This document shows positions 29,640 to 39,983 of a DNA stretch of 64,000 bases, in pieces (position 1 is the first letter of the stretch; the number at the start of each line of letters is the position of its first letter). The position numbers were made by a program, and so were the translations under genes. The notes below the pieces were generated by a model. The model was given only the letters and a program-made list of their open reading frames with translations. It ran no database searches and was not told where the DNA came from. Origin of the DNA: Agelaius tricolor (lineage: Eukaryota; Chordata; Aves; Passeriformes; Icteridae); the NCBI GenBank assembly GCA_023055355.1, contig JALJCS010000028.1, forward strand, positions 9,064,418-9,128,417. Direction: 5' to 3'.

Positions 29640-30215
29640 CAGGAGAGGGATTTGGGATAAGGGGTGGAGGGACAGGACACGGGCAATGGGTTTGGGTTGG
29701 GTAAGACCAGGTTTAGGTGGGAAATTGGGAGGAAATTGTTCCTTGTGAGGGTGGATTTGGCAAAGTTTAAGGGGTGCAGGAGGAGGGGGAGAGCTCAGAG
29801 CCCTTCCAGGGCCTAAAGGGGCTCCAGGAGAGGGATTTGGGACAAGGAATAAGAGAGTGGGAATGGTTTGGTGTGGAATGAGGGCAGGTTTAGGTGGGAA
29901 ATTGGGAGGAAATTGGGGGCAGTGAGGCCTCAGCCTGAGGCACCACGGCTGCCCTGTCCCTGAAAGCGTCCAAGGCCAGCTTGGAGCACTCCAGGATCGT
30001 GGAAGGTCCCTGCCCACAGCCCGGGGTGACCCTGGCTCTCCCGCGTCCCTTCTGGGGAACGGCTTGTGCAGAATGAAGGCAGAACTAGAGGGACATTGGG
30101 AGGAAGTTGTTCCTGTGAGGGCAGCGAGGCCTCGAGCCAAGGATCTGGAAGTGTCCGAGTCCAGTTTGTGGGGTGGTGGAAGGTCCCTGCCCGCAGCCCG
30201 GGGTGACCCTGGATC
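29640..30215 (+). mobile_element. CR1: Tandem copies of a CR1 3' region
   Basis: Three partial copies of CR1 sense sequence (gggaaattgggaggaaattg, cctgtccctgaaagcgtcca, gatcgtggaaggtccctgcc) follow one another, starting about 29640, 29820 and 30060. They end 70 bp before the proposed miR-200 promoter, so a CR1 insertion was later duplicated there. Confidence 0.75.
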
Positions 30216-30279
30216 TCCAACGTCCCTTGCAGCACAACCCCCCCGAGCCCCAGGAATAACCCAGCCTTTGTTAGGCCGG

Positions 30280-30500
30280 GCCCAGCCCCAGCGGCTCCGA
30301 GGCGGCTCCAGGGCCGCTCCCCAAGGCCAGGACACACCTGTTGGCCACGGGGCCGCGGGATTGGCTGGGCCGGGCGTGCACCTGCGCAGGGAGGGGTGAG
30401 GGCTCCATGTAAGACGAGCCTTGGCCTCGCTCCCCAACCATCCTCCTCAATTCCAGCTCCAACACGCAGCTCCTCCGAGCCACCGCGCTCGGCCCGGCCC
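30280..30500 (+). promoter_or_regulatory. Putative promoter of the miR-200b/200a primary transcript
   Basis: This GC-rich, non-tandem segment lies about 4.7 kb upstream of miR-200b. It carries two CACCTG E-boxes (30335-30340 and 30379-30384) about 40 bp apart, with an inverted CCAAT box (ATTGG, about 30360) between them. In mammals the miR-200b/200a/429 promoter lies about 4 kb upstream of miR-200b and is repressed by ZEB1/ZEB2 through paired E-boxes of this type. Position and motif match are the evidence; transcription start and orientation are inferred. Confidence 0.45.
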
Positions 30501-31149
30501 TTCCCGGCCTGCTTTTTTGTCCCTTTTCAGCTGGGTTTTGTTTTTTTAAGCTCGGTTTCAGCAGCCTAACGAGGTGTAGAGGTGTTGTTTTTCCAGGTCT
30601 GGCTGTGGTTTTGCCACCGTTCGCTCCGGCACCAATTTCCCCGTGAAACCCAAGGTCGCCTTTTCCGGGACGCGGAAGAGGAAAACTCTCCTGGCTCCTC
30701 ATCCTCCCAAAATTCCTTCCCCACCTGGAGGCTGACCTGGCTTTGGGAGAAGCTCCCAGCACTGAAGTTTTTCCCTGGATTTTGTGCTGGTCCTGGTAAG
30801 ATCCAAAATATCCAGGTAGAGCAGGGAGGGAAAAAAATGGGATTTACTGAGTGCGAGAACGACTTCTTGGAGGGCTTTTCCTACTTTTCCATGGATCTTC
30901 CCTCTCCCCAGCTCACTTTCTCTGGGATTCCGCCCTCTTTTCTCTTCCTCCTTCTCCCCCCAGGTGGATTCGCGAGGGTTTTTGTTGGACAGATCAGGTT
31001 TTGTGTGCGCTGGGGGAGGGGAGGGCAGCGCATGAATCCAAACGTTCATTTTACAACCAGTCCAACCAGTCAGGGCAGCTCCCAGCAGAGCCAGGGCTGC
31101 CAGAAGGAGGGAGATGAGGGGGGAAGGCTGCTCGCAGCCAGGTGTCACG

Positions 31150-32640
31150 GAAAGGTGGGGACAAGAGGGGATCTTTGGGAAATCCCATCAAAATCCCAAA
31201 AAAAACCCAATCAAATCCATAGGAACGAGCCCGGAATTGAAGGGGGTTCTTCCAATACTCCTGGATTGTGGAATATTTGGATTTAAGGGAGGATTTCCCA
31301 GTTTGCGACTAAAAGTGAGGATTCCAAATCTGTGTTTGCTGCTGGCTCTGGGGGAAAAAAAAAAGAATATTGGGAAAATCTGATCAAAATCCCAAAAAAA
31401 TCCATAGGAAACCAGCATGGAATTGGAAAAGGTTCTTCCAATATTCCTGGATTGTGGAATATTTGGATTTAAGGGAGGATTCCCCAGTTTCGGGAGTAAA
31501 AGTCAGGATTCGAGTTTGCTGCTGGCTTTGAAAAAAAGGAATATTGGGAAAATCAGATAAAATTCCATTAAAATCCCAATAAAAGCCATAGGAACGAGCA
31601 TGGAATTGAAGGGGGTTCTTCCAATATTCCTGGATTGTGGAATATTTGGATTTAAGGGACAATTTCCAGTTTTCGACTAAGAGTGAGGATTCCAAATCCG
31701 GGTTTGCTGCTGGCACTGAAAAAAAAAAAAAGTATATTGGGAAAATCAGAATAAATTAAATTAAAATCCCAGTCAAATCCATAGGAAGGAGCATGGAATT
31801 GAACAGGGTTCTTCCAATATTCCTGGATTTTGGACTATTTGGATTTAAGGGAGGATTTCCCAGTTTTCGACTAAATGTGAGGATTCCAAATCCGGGTTTG
31901 CTGCTGGCTCTGAGAAAAAAAAAAAGAAATATTGGGGAAATATAAATGAATTCCATTAAAATCCCAAGAAAACTGATATAAAACGAGCATGGAATGGAAA
32001 AGGGTTCTTCCAATATTCCTGGATTTCGGAATATTTAGATTTAAGGGAGGATCTTCCAGTTTTTGACCAAAAGCGAGGATTCGAAACCCAAGCTTAGTGC
32101 TGGGTCTGGGGGAAAAAAGCAATATTTGGAAAATCTGATTAAAATCCCAATATATCTCTATTAAATGAGCATAAATTGAAGGGGGTTCTTCCAATATGTT
32201 TGGATTTTGGAATATTTGGATTTAAGGGAGGATTTCCCAGTTTTCGACCAAAAGTGAGGATTCCAAATCCTGGTTTGCTGCTGGCTCTGAAAAAAAAAAA
32301 AAGAATATTTGGGAAATCTGATTAAAATCCCAATAAAATCCATAGGAAACCAGCATGGAATTGAAAAGGGCTCTTCCAATATTCCTGGATTGTGAAATAT
32401 TTGGATTTAAGGGAGGATTTCCCAGTTTCGGGAGTAAAAGTCAGGATTCGAGTTTGCTGCTGCATCTGAAAAAAAAAAAAAGAATATTGGGAAAATCAGA
32501 TAAAATTCAATTAAAATCCCAATAAAATTGATATAAAATGAGCATGAAATCGAAGGGGGTTCTTCCAACATTTGGAGTATTTTGGAATATTTGGATTTAA
32601 GGGAGGATTCCTGAGTTTTGATGAACGGGAGGGTTCCAGC
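31150..32640. repeat. ~187-bp tandem repeat, eight copies, upstream of miR-200b
   Basis: The marker gttcttccaatattcctgga occurs at about 31246, 31430, 31616, 31810, 32007, 32187, 32370 and 32560 (steps 180-197). Each copy ends in an A-run. It lies between the proposed miR-200 promoter and miR-200b. Confidence 0.92.
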
Positions 32641-33139
32641 CCGCGTTGGCTCTGAGCAATCATTGCCACGTTCTAATGACGGCTTTAATTGGCTGGCCTT
32701 GTAACGAGGCCTCCTCGCCCCCCACAAGGCCCCATCCTCAAATGTTCCTTTTTCCTCCTCCCCGACCCAAATCCCTCGGATCAGGGCAGGGAGGGATGGA
32801 TTGGGAATTTTCCCAGCAGAAGAAGAAAATTGGGGAATTTTGTTTGGATCGAGCGGACGCAGTAGAGAATCCCGGCCCCGCTCCCGGCAGGAGCTGCAGG
32901 AGCCATTTTGGGGTGGTTTTGGTGATTCTTTCTCACCTCGGGCTCGTCTTGGGCTCTTTTTGGTGCCTGGAAAAACCCAAATATTCAAATTCTGGCTTTA
33001 TTCCGGTGCCGGATCCAGCCAGGATTGGCTTTTCCTGCTTTCTCCTGAATTTTGGGGAGCTGGGCCCTGAAGGGAGAAAGGAGAAGTTGAATAAAGTGGT
33101 TTTATTTCATTTTTGGAGGATGAGGTCAGGCCCTGGGCT

Positions 33140-34030
33140 CTTCCTCTAAATCCCATTTTTTTGGGGTAGAATTCCATTTCAAAATCCCAATTTTTGGATT
33201 TCAAAATCCCAGGGGTTTTTGGGTTACAATTCCACTTCAAAGTCCCATTTTTTTGGGTTAGAATTCCATTTCAAAATCACAATTTTTTTTTGGATTTAAA
33301 AATCCCATTTTTTGGGCTACAATTCAATTTAAAGCTTCCATTTCTTTGGGTTCAAATTCCATTTCAAAATCCCATTTTGGGGTTAGAATTCCATTGGAAA
33401 TGTGGGTGAAAATCTGGGAGAGGGGTTTTGTTATCCAGGAGGATTCTTGGGAATTCTGCCGGATTTGGGGCTGGGGATTTGTGGGATTTTCGTTGCTTTT
33501 GTTGAGTTTTTTTGTCAATTTTTTTTTGTTTTAATTTCAGGGTTTTTGGTGTTTTTTGGTTGCTGTTGAATTTTTGGGAATTTTTTTGGTGCTTTTTTAG
33601 TTTTTGGTGGGGTTTGCTCCAAGTTCAGATTTAAGCTTGGCTTTACTCCATGCAGGACAAGGCCTCAGTGGAACACTGGGATGCACTTGTGGCAAACTGG
33701 GCTTAAGCTGGGATTAAATTGGTTTTGAACTGGGTTTAAACTGGTTTTGGTGGGGTTTAACTGGGTTTTAACTGTTTTTAACTGGTTTTTACCCAGTTTT
33801 GGTTCTGGATGATTTTGAACTGGCTTCAAACTGGTTTGAACTGGGTTTTTGCTTGGTTTTGAACTGGGCTCTTACTGAGTTTTCACAGTTTTTACTGGGA
33901 TTTTACTGGTTTGGAACTGGTTTTAACAGGGTTTTTACTGTTTTTAACTGGTTTTGGTAGGTCTGAACTGGTTTTCAACTGGTTTTAACTGCTTTTTACT
34001 GGTTTTTACTGGTTTGGATTGTTTTTGATA
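33140..34030. repeat. Two low-complexity arrays
   Basis: 33140-33400 repeats agaattccatttcaaaatcc (~55 bp). 33700-34030 repeats actggttttaactgggtttt. Confidence 0.75.
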
Positions 34031-34556
34031 CTCTCTTCTGGGCTGTCCTGGTGTAAAATTCCCTTTTTCCCTGGGATCAGATTTTTCCCATTCCTGTTTG
34101 ACCTCCCAATTGAAACATTCATTTCCCCCCCAAAAAAAATTTTTTTTTTTTTTTTAATTATTCCTTTGAAAATCCAAATTCCCAAACCTCAACCCAACAA
34201 ATCCATTTGGGAACGGGAAAATGGGATTTCCTTGGAATGGGGGATGTGGGAGGAGGATTTGAAATTGGATTTTGTTGGAAATAAACACAAGTGGGAGTTG
34301 ATTTTTCATCCCAGCCCCCTGAGCTCCAGGTCCCATCAAAACTTGGATTTCCAGGATATTTTAAAGGATATTTTTGATCCAAGGCCTTGCAGGAACTCCA
34401 GGAATTTTCCGGAATTCATGGAATAACTCCGAGTCCTGTTCTGGGAGGCAGAATTTTGGATTTTCCTGAAATTTTTCCCAAGTTATTAAGAATTGGATCA
34501 TTTTGCTCTAATTGCAATTAAATATTGGGGTATTTTTGGGAATGGTTTTCATTAAC

Positions 34557-34557
34557 G

Positions 34558-34622
<65 letters not shown>
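34557..34622. repeat. (ATT)n microsatellite
   Basis: About 21 uninterrupted ATT units, followed by looser AT-rich sequence to 34830. Confidence 0.97.
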
Positions 34623-34624
<2 letters not shown>

Positions 34625-35091
34625 TTTTGGGAATTGTATTACTATTAAAACTACTACTATTATTCAGTATCATAATTATAATCATTATTATATTATCATC
34701 ATTATTATTTTCATTGTCAGTTATTCATTACTATCACTATTAAATTTATTCTTATTTTATTTTTTATCACATTATTTCTATTCCATTATTTTTATTCCAT
34801 TATTTTTTATTCTTTTAATCCATAATCCATAGATGACTGAGGTGGGTTTTATTATTAAACCATGTCTAACAAAGCCAGGTTTTAATCTTTACAAAGCCTC
34901 CACTTAATTTATAGGCAGGGCTGGCTATGGACACAGAATTTTGGGGTGATTTTCTCAGATTTCTCACTGAAAAATCCCAAAAAAGCCAAAACCTGAACAG
35001 AAAACCATCCCCAGGTGATTTTTTTTCCTAAATAATTTTGGTTTTTGCTCTAAAAAATTCGGATTTTGGAGTCCTGAGCCTGAGATATCCT

Positions 35092-35163
35092 CACCATCTT
35101 ACTGGGCAGCATTGGATGATCTCAGCCTTTCTAATACTGCCTGGTAATGATGATGATGGTGTT
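35092..35163 (+). ncRNA. MIR200B: microRNA miR-200b precursor
   Basis: The 3p product at 35132-35153 begins TAATACTGCCTGGTAATGAT, the vertebrate miR-200b sequence with seed AAUACUG. The 5p product at 35095-35116 (CATCTTACTGGGCAGCATTG...) also matches. The arms pair and the flanks continue the stem (CACCATC with GATGGTG). In vertebrates miR-200b represses ZEB1/ZEB2 and supports the epithelial state. The same strand carries miR-200a about 1.15 kb downstream, consistent with one polycistronic transcript. Confidence 0.97.
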
Positions 35164-35514
35164 TCCTGCACTCCGAGGGAATCCAGCAGAAACCTGGCAC
35201 TGGAGCTTAGTCCCAGCTTAAAGTTCCAGTTTAGGGCCCCAAGCCCCTCCCAGATCAAAGCCAAGCTCTGAGTTCCAGGCCAGGGTTTGGGGTGGGCTGG
35301 AAAATCTCAATTCTGGCTGGGGGAAATCCCCTGGGGCGAGCCTGGCTCAGGGAAAATCCACGGATCAGGGGCTGCAAAAATGGGAAAATATTCCCCAAAA
35401 CTGTGGGAATGCCCAGGTGGGGAAGGGAACAGGGCAGGGATTCTGTCCCAGAAATGTTCCCCAGGGAGCCTTGGCATTGCCTGGTGCTGCTGAGCCAGGC
35501 TTAACCCCCGTTCC

Positions 35515-36060
35515 TCTTTCCTGTGTTAAATCAGGCTTAACTTGGTGGGTTTAGTTGGGACCTGTACTAAAGCAGCCTCAATTTCATCTTTCTCTTTCAG
35601 AGCTGTATCAGATTTAATCTCATCTCTCTCTTTTAGATTTTCATTAAGTGAAGTTTAACCTCCTTTTTCTCATTTAGATCTGTCTTAACCCCGTGTTCTC
35701 ATTTCAGATCTGTACTAAACTAGACTTAACCTCATATTTTTCTTTTAGAACTGTGTTAAACCAGGCTTAACCTCCTCTTTCTCTTTTAGACCTATACTAA
35801 AATAATCTGACCAGTACTAAGTCAGACTTAGCCTCATTTTCTCTATTACCTCTGTTTTAAATCAGGCTTAACCTCCTGTTTCTCCTTTAAATCTGTGTTA
35901 AATCAGATTTTAACCTCATTTTCTCTTTTAGCTCTGTCTTAAACCAGGCTTAAACTCCTGTTCTCTTTTCCATCTCTCTTAAATCGCTTTTAACCTCACA
36001 TTTCTCTTTTTGTCCTGCCTTAAACCAGCCTTACCCCCTATTTCCACTTTAAACCCGAAT
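35515..36060. repeat. ~45-bp repeat between miR-200b and miR-200a
   Basis: About ten imperfect copies of tctgtgttaaatcaggctta then acctcctttttctcttttag. Each carries a pyrimidine tract plus AG on the plus strand. Confidence 0.85.
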
Positions 36061-36227
36061 TAAATCCCTTTTTAAGCTCCTTTTCCCCCCAAACCCCCCC
36101 AGTTTCCACCCCTCCTTCCCCACTCCCCTCTCCTCGCACCCACGGCCGATTCCCGAGGAAGTGAAGCCATTCCTTGGTTTTTCCTGGAATTCTGAGCCCC
36201 GAAGAACCCGGAATTGCTGCTGGGCGC

Positions 36228-36318
36228 GCTGGTCCTCTGTGGGCATCTTACTAGACAGTGCTGGATTTTCTCCTCTACTCTAACACTGTCTGGTAACGAT
36301 GTTTAAAGGGAGATCCAA
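36228..36318 (+). ncRNA. MIR200A: microRNA miR-200a precursor
   Basis: The 3p product at 36281-36302 begins TAACACTGTCTGGTAACGAT, identical to vertebrate miR-200a (seed AACACUG, the miR-141/200a subfamily). The 5p arm at 36244-36265 reads CATCTTACTAGACAGTGCTG..., differing from the mammalian form at two positions; both remain compatible with the stem, one as a G:U pair. It lies downstream of miR-200b on the same strand. Confidence 0.97.
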
Positions 36319-37074
36319 ACCACTCCAGGCCCAAAATTCCAGCCAGGACCTTTTCCACAGGGTAAGGATGGATCTGGGGAGGATGGGGAGGGCTGAGCCA
36401 GGGAAAATGGGAATTTAAATCAAAATATTCACAGACAAATGATGGAGGTGCTGCTATCCCAAACCCGGGGTTTATCATCAACAGTATTCAAAATTAAAAT
36501 GATAATTCCAATAAATTTTAAATTCTATTCAAAATTAAAATTACGATTCCAATAAATTTTAAATTCTATTCAAAATGAAAATTCCAGTAATTCCAGTAAA
36601 ATGGTTGCAGCGCGGAGAGCTCGGGAGGAGCTGCCCCAAGTCCAGGTTTGTCCTTGTCGGTTGAAATTCCCAGGAAAAGCGGGAGAGGAGGAAGCAGGGG
36701 GTGATTAATTAAGGCCGGGTGTTAATGAGTAACTGCTGGGGAGGCCGGGAGGAAATGGGGGAGGAATTCTGGGAATTGGAATTTAACGAGCCCATAAATC
36801 CCGGGATGGGGCCCAGCCCCCCCAAACCTGGCCCTGGGAAAGAAACCCCAAAAACCCAGGGGAACGTTCCAGAGGGAAATCCTTGGGAAAAACAAAGGGA
36901 TTCGGGAAAATCCCACTGCCCTGGTGGGGAAAAACCAGGAAAAACCCTGGAAAATTCCCTTTTTCTTGGAAAATTCCCTTTTTCTTGGAAAATTCCCTTT
37001 TCCTTCCATCCTCTCCCTTTTCCCACTGAGTTCCCATTTCCTCAAATCCCCCTCACCACCACTGCTGGGATTTG

Positions 37075-37385
37075 GGGTTATTTAGGACCTTTCTGGGGTG
37101 GTTCAGGAGATTTTTGGGATGGCTGGGAGCTTTTAGGGATAGTTTAGGAACTTTTTGGGGTGGTTCAGGACCTTTTGGGGATGGTTCAGCAGCTTTTTGG
37201 GGGTGCTTTAGGAGCATTTTGGGGTGGCTCAGATTTTTTGGATCATTAGGTCCTTTTTGGGGTGATTCAGGAGTTTTTGGGATGGTTTAGGAGCTTTTGG
37301 GGTGGTTCAGGAGCTTTTTGAGGTATTCCAGGAGCTTTTTGGGATGGTTTAGGAGCTTTTGGGGTGGTTCAGGAGCTTTCTAGAC
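37075..37385. repeat. ~36-bp repeat (ttttggggtggttcaggagc)
   Basis: About nine copies. Between here and the TNFRSF18 stop (37.4-39.0 kb) the sequence is largely unique; no TTLL10-like exon or miR-429 was found. Confidence 0.85.
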
Positions 37386-39344
37386 CTGAATCCTAAAACC
37401 AGTGCCTCAGCAAGGAGAGTTCATGGATGAGGGACATCCCGGGTTTTCTGGGAGCCGCCCTGCAGGATTCCTCTCCTGGTAAGTCCTTCCAGCCGTTCCC
37501 AGTTCCGTCCTTTTCCCGCCCGCAGGCCAGCGGGAGCAGCTCAGGGTTCCCTGGGCGTTCCCTGGGGTGCAGCTCCGGGGTTCCCTGCGGTCGGTGCCGT
37601 CCCAGGCCCGGCTGCTCTGTCCAAAACCGCCCCGGTAACGTCACCACAGCTGCGCTTCTGCCCCCGGCGCTTCGGGCACTGATCCAGGCCGGAAATGTGA
37701 AGAAAAAACCCCCCAAAAATTTCATTTTTATCAGAAGAATCCAGGAGTTTTCGTATTATTTTAGGCGCTTTCGGTGGGGCAAAAATGCCAGGAAAAATTC
37801 CCCTGAGAGGGAGAATTCCTGGAATTTCACAGCTGGAATTCATTTGGGAGATTTTTGTCACTGTTTTCATGGTGAAAATGTGGAGAAAAGTCACACAAAA
37901 TCCATTTATTAGAAGAATTTATGCATTTTCGTATTAATTTGAGGCATTTTAGGCACTTTTGTCCTGGTGGAAATGTGGGAAAATTCCCTTGAGCAAAAGA
38001 ATTCCTGGCAAAATTCCATTTTCATGGATTGCAGGAACAGATCTGGGTTGTTCCAGGGGCTTTGGGTGATAAAAGGGAAACAATTCCCAGATTTCCAGAA
38101 AAGCAGCGCTGCCTTTGAGCTGGGGCTCAAACTCTGGGAATTCTCCAGGGAATTCTCCAGGGATTTATCCAGGGAATGTTGGTCAGCCTTGAATTCCCTC
38201 TGGAATTCTCCTTTCCAGCCTCTCCAGATCTCCCTCTGCTGCCAGAGGCTTGGGAAAAGGGGAAGTAAAGCCAGGCTTTGGATGGAATTCCATGGCTTTT
38301 TTTGGGATGTTCTTCCCATTCCCTGATCCAGATCTCTGCTCCTGGAGGAGGAATTTTGATTCCCCAAAAATGGGAATTTTTTTTCCCCCTTTTTTTCCTT
38401 TCCTGAGAGGTTTTCCTGTGAGCCCAAAGATGGTTCTGTTCTCCCCGGGTTTGGGATGAAATTCCAAAGGGGAGAAGGAGGCTGGGATTCCTCAGGATTG
38501 TGTTGGGAATGAGGCTGGAAACCCCAATCAAATAAAAACCCCAAAAGCAAAAAGTTTGATTCAAATGAATTTTTCTTTGGAATTTCCCAGTTTTTCCCAG
38601 GGAATCAGAAACCTCCCAGAGCAGCTTTTGGGGTCTCTGTTCCTGCAGGAATCCCCAGCTGTGACCCCAACCCCAAGTCCAGGGAAAGCTGCTGGAATTC
38701 CAGGGAGCCTCTGGAATGTTCCAGGGAGGGATTTTCCCAAATTCCTGATCCCACCCTGCCCTTTTCCATTCCCAGTGTCTGTCCCTCCCTCCCTTGCCCC
38801 ATTCCTTCCCCAGGGGAACATTCCCAGAGCTCCCAGCACAAACTCCAGGGATCCTCCAGCAGAGGTTTAAATCCATGAGCAATTCCTCTGAAATCCCAGG
38901 GATTTCCATGGATTTCCACTGAGAAACCAAGATTTCCATGAGAAACTCGTCCTGGATTATCCCTAATTATCCCTAATTATCAATAGCTATCAATACAGAT
39001 GTTGGCACTGGCATCTCCACAGGGAGCCAGCCCCAAAAATTTCCAAACATCAAAAATCTTGGAATATCCAAAGTGCAAAGGGCCCCACAGGGATCAGAAA
39101 TCCCCAAATCCCACCTGGGAGCGTTTGCCAGGATATTTTCCCATTCCCTCCATTTTTTCCAGAGCTCTGACCAGTCCCTGGATGAGTTCACTCCCTTCTT
39201 TTCCTGATTTTCCTTGGAAATGTTCCAGGAAAATTCCAGGAGGAGCTTCCCAAGGGAATCTTTGGGTGGGAGCGGGAATGGGGTCGGGAGAGGCTGGAAT
39301 GGGGTTGGGAATGACCCAATGGGGCAGGGCTGGAAAACTGAGGG

Positions 39345-39770
39345 AAAATCAGGAAATGGAGGAAAAGCAGGAGATGAGATGGGGGAAAACCAGGAGATGA
39401 TGTGGGAACAGCAGGAGATGAGGGGAAAACCAGGAGATGGAGGAAAACCAGGAGATGGAGGAAAAGCAGATGTGGGGAAAGCAGGAGATGATGTGGGAAG
39501 AGCAGGAGATGACGTGGGAAGAGCAGGAGATGACGTGGGAAGAGCAGGAGATGGAGGAAAAGCAGGAGATGAGATGGGGGGAAAGCAGGAGATGGGGGAA
39601 AAGCAGATGTGGGGAAAGCAGGAGATGACGTGGGAAGAGCAGGAGATGACGTGGGAAGAGCAGGAGATGATGTGGGGAAAGCAGGAGATGACGTGGGAAG
39701 AGCAGGAGATGACGTGGGAAGAGCAGGAGATGACGTGGGAAGAGCAGGAGATGACGTGGCCGCCGTTCCC
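39345..39770. repeat. 21-bp minisatellite downstream of TNFRSF18
   Basis: About 20 copies of a unit containing agcaggagatgacgtgggaa. It lies 215-640 nt past the TNFRSF18 stop, so probably in its 3' UTR or just beyond. Confidence 0.9.
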
Positions 39771-39983
39771 ACTCCTGAAAATCAGGATACCCTGTGCAAT
39801 CCCTGCTCCTCTCCTCCTGAACCGCCCCCAGCAGGATTTATCCCGAAATTCCACTTTTTTTAGGGAAAACCAACCCCAAAGCCCTGAGCCCCCCCCGTTT
39901 CCCAGGCAGAAGCTGCCGGGTGGGGTTTGGGGATCCCAGCCCAGCGTTCCCGGGGTCGGGGCCGATCCCTCCCCATCGCGTCC

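Noticed and set aside
37427..37912. 161-codon plus-strand frame in a GC-rich unique stretch
   Set aside because: The translation has low complexity, matches no family I know, and is countered by comparable frames on the minus strand.
38973..39854. 293-codon minus-strand frame with SSPALPTS repeats
   Set aside because: It is the 21-bp array downstream of TNFRSF18; no initiation or splice context.
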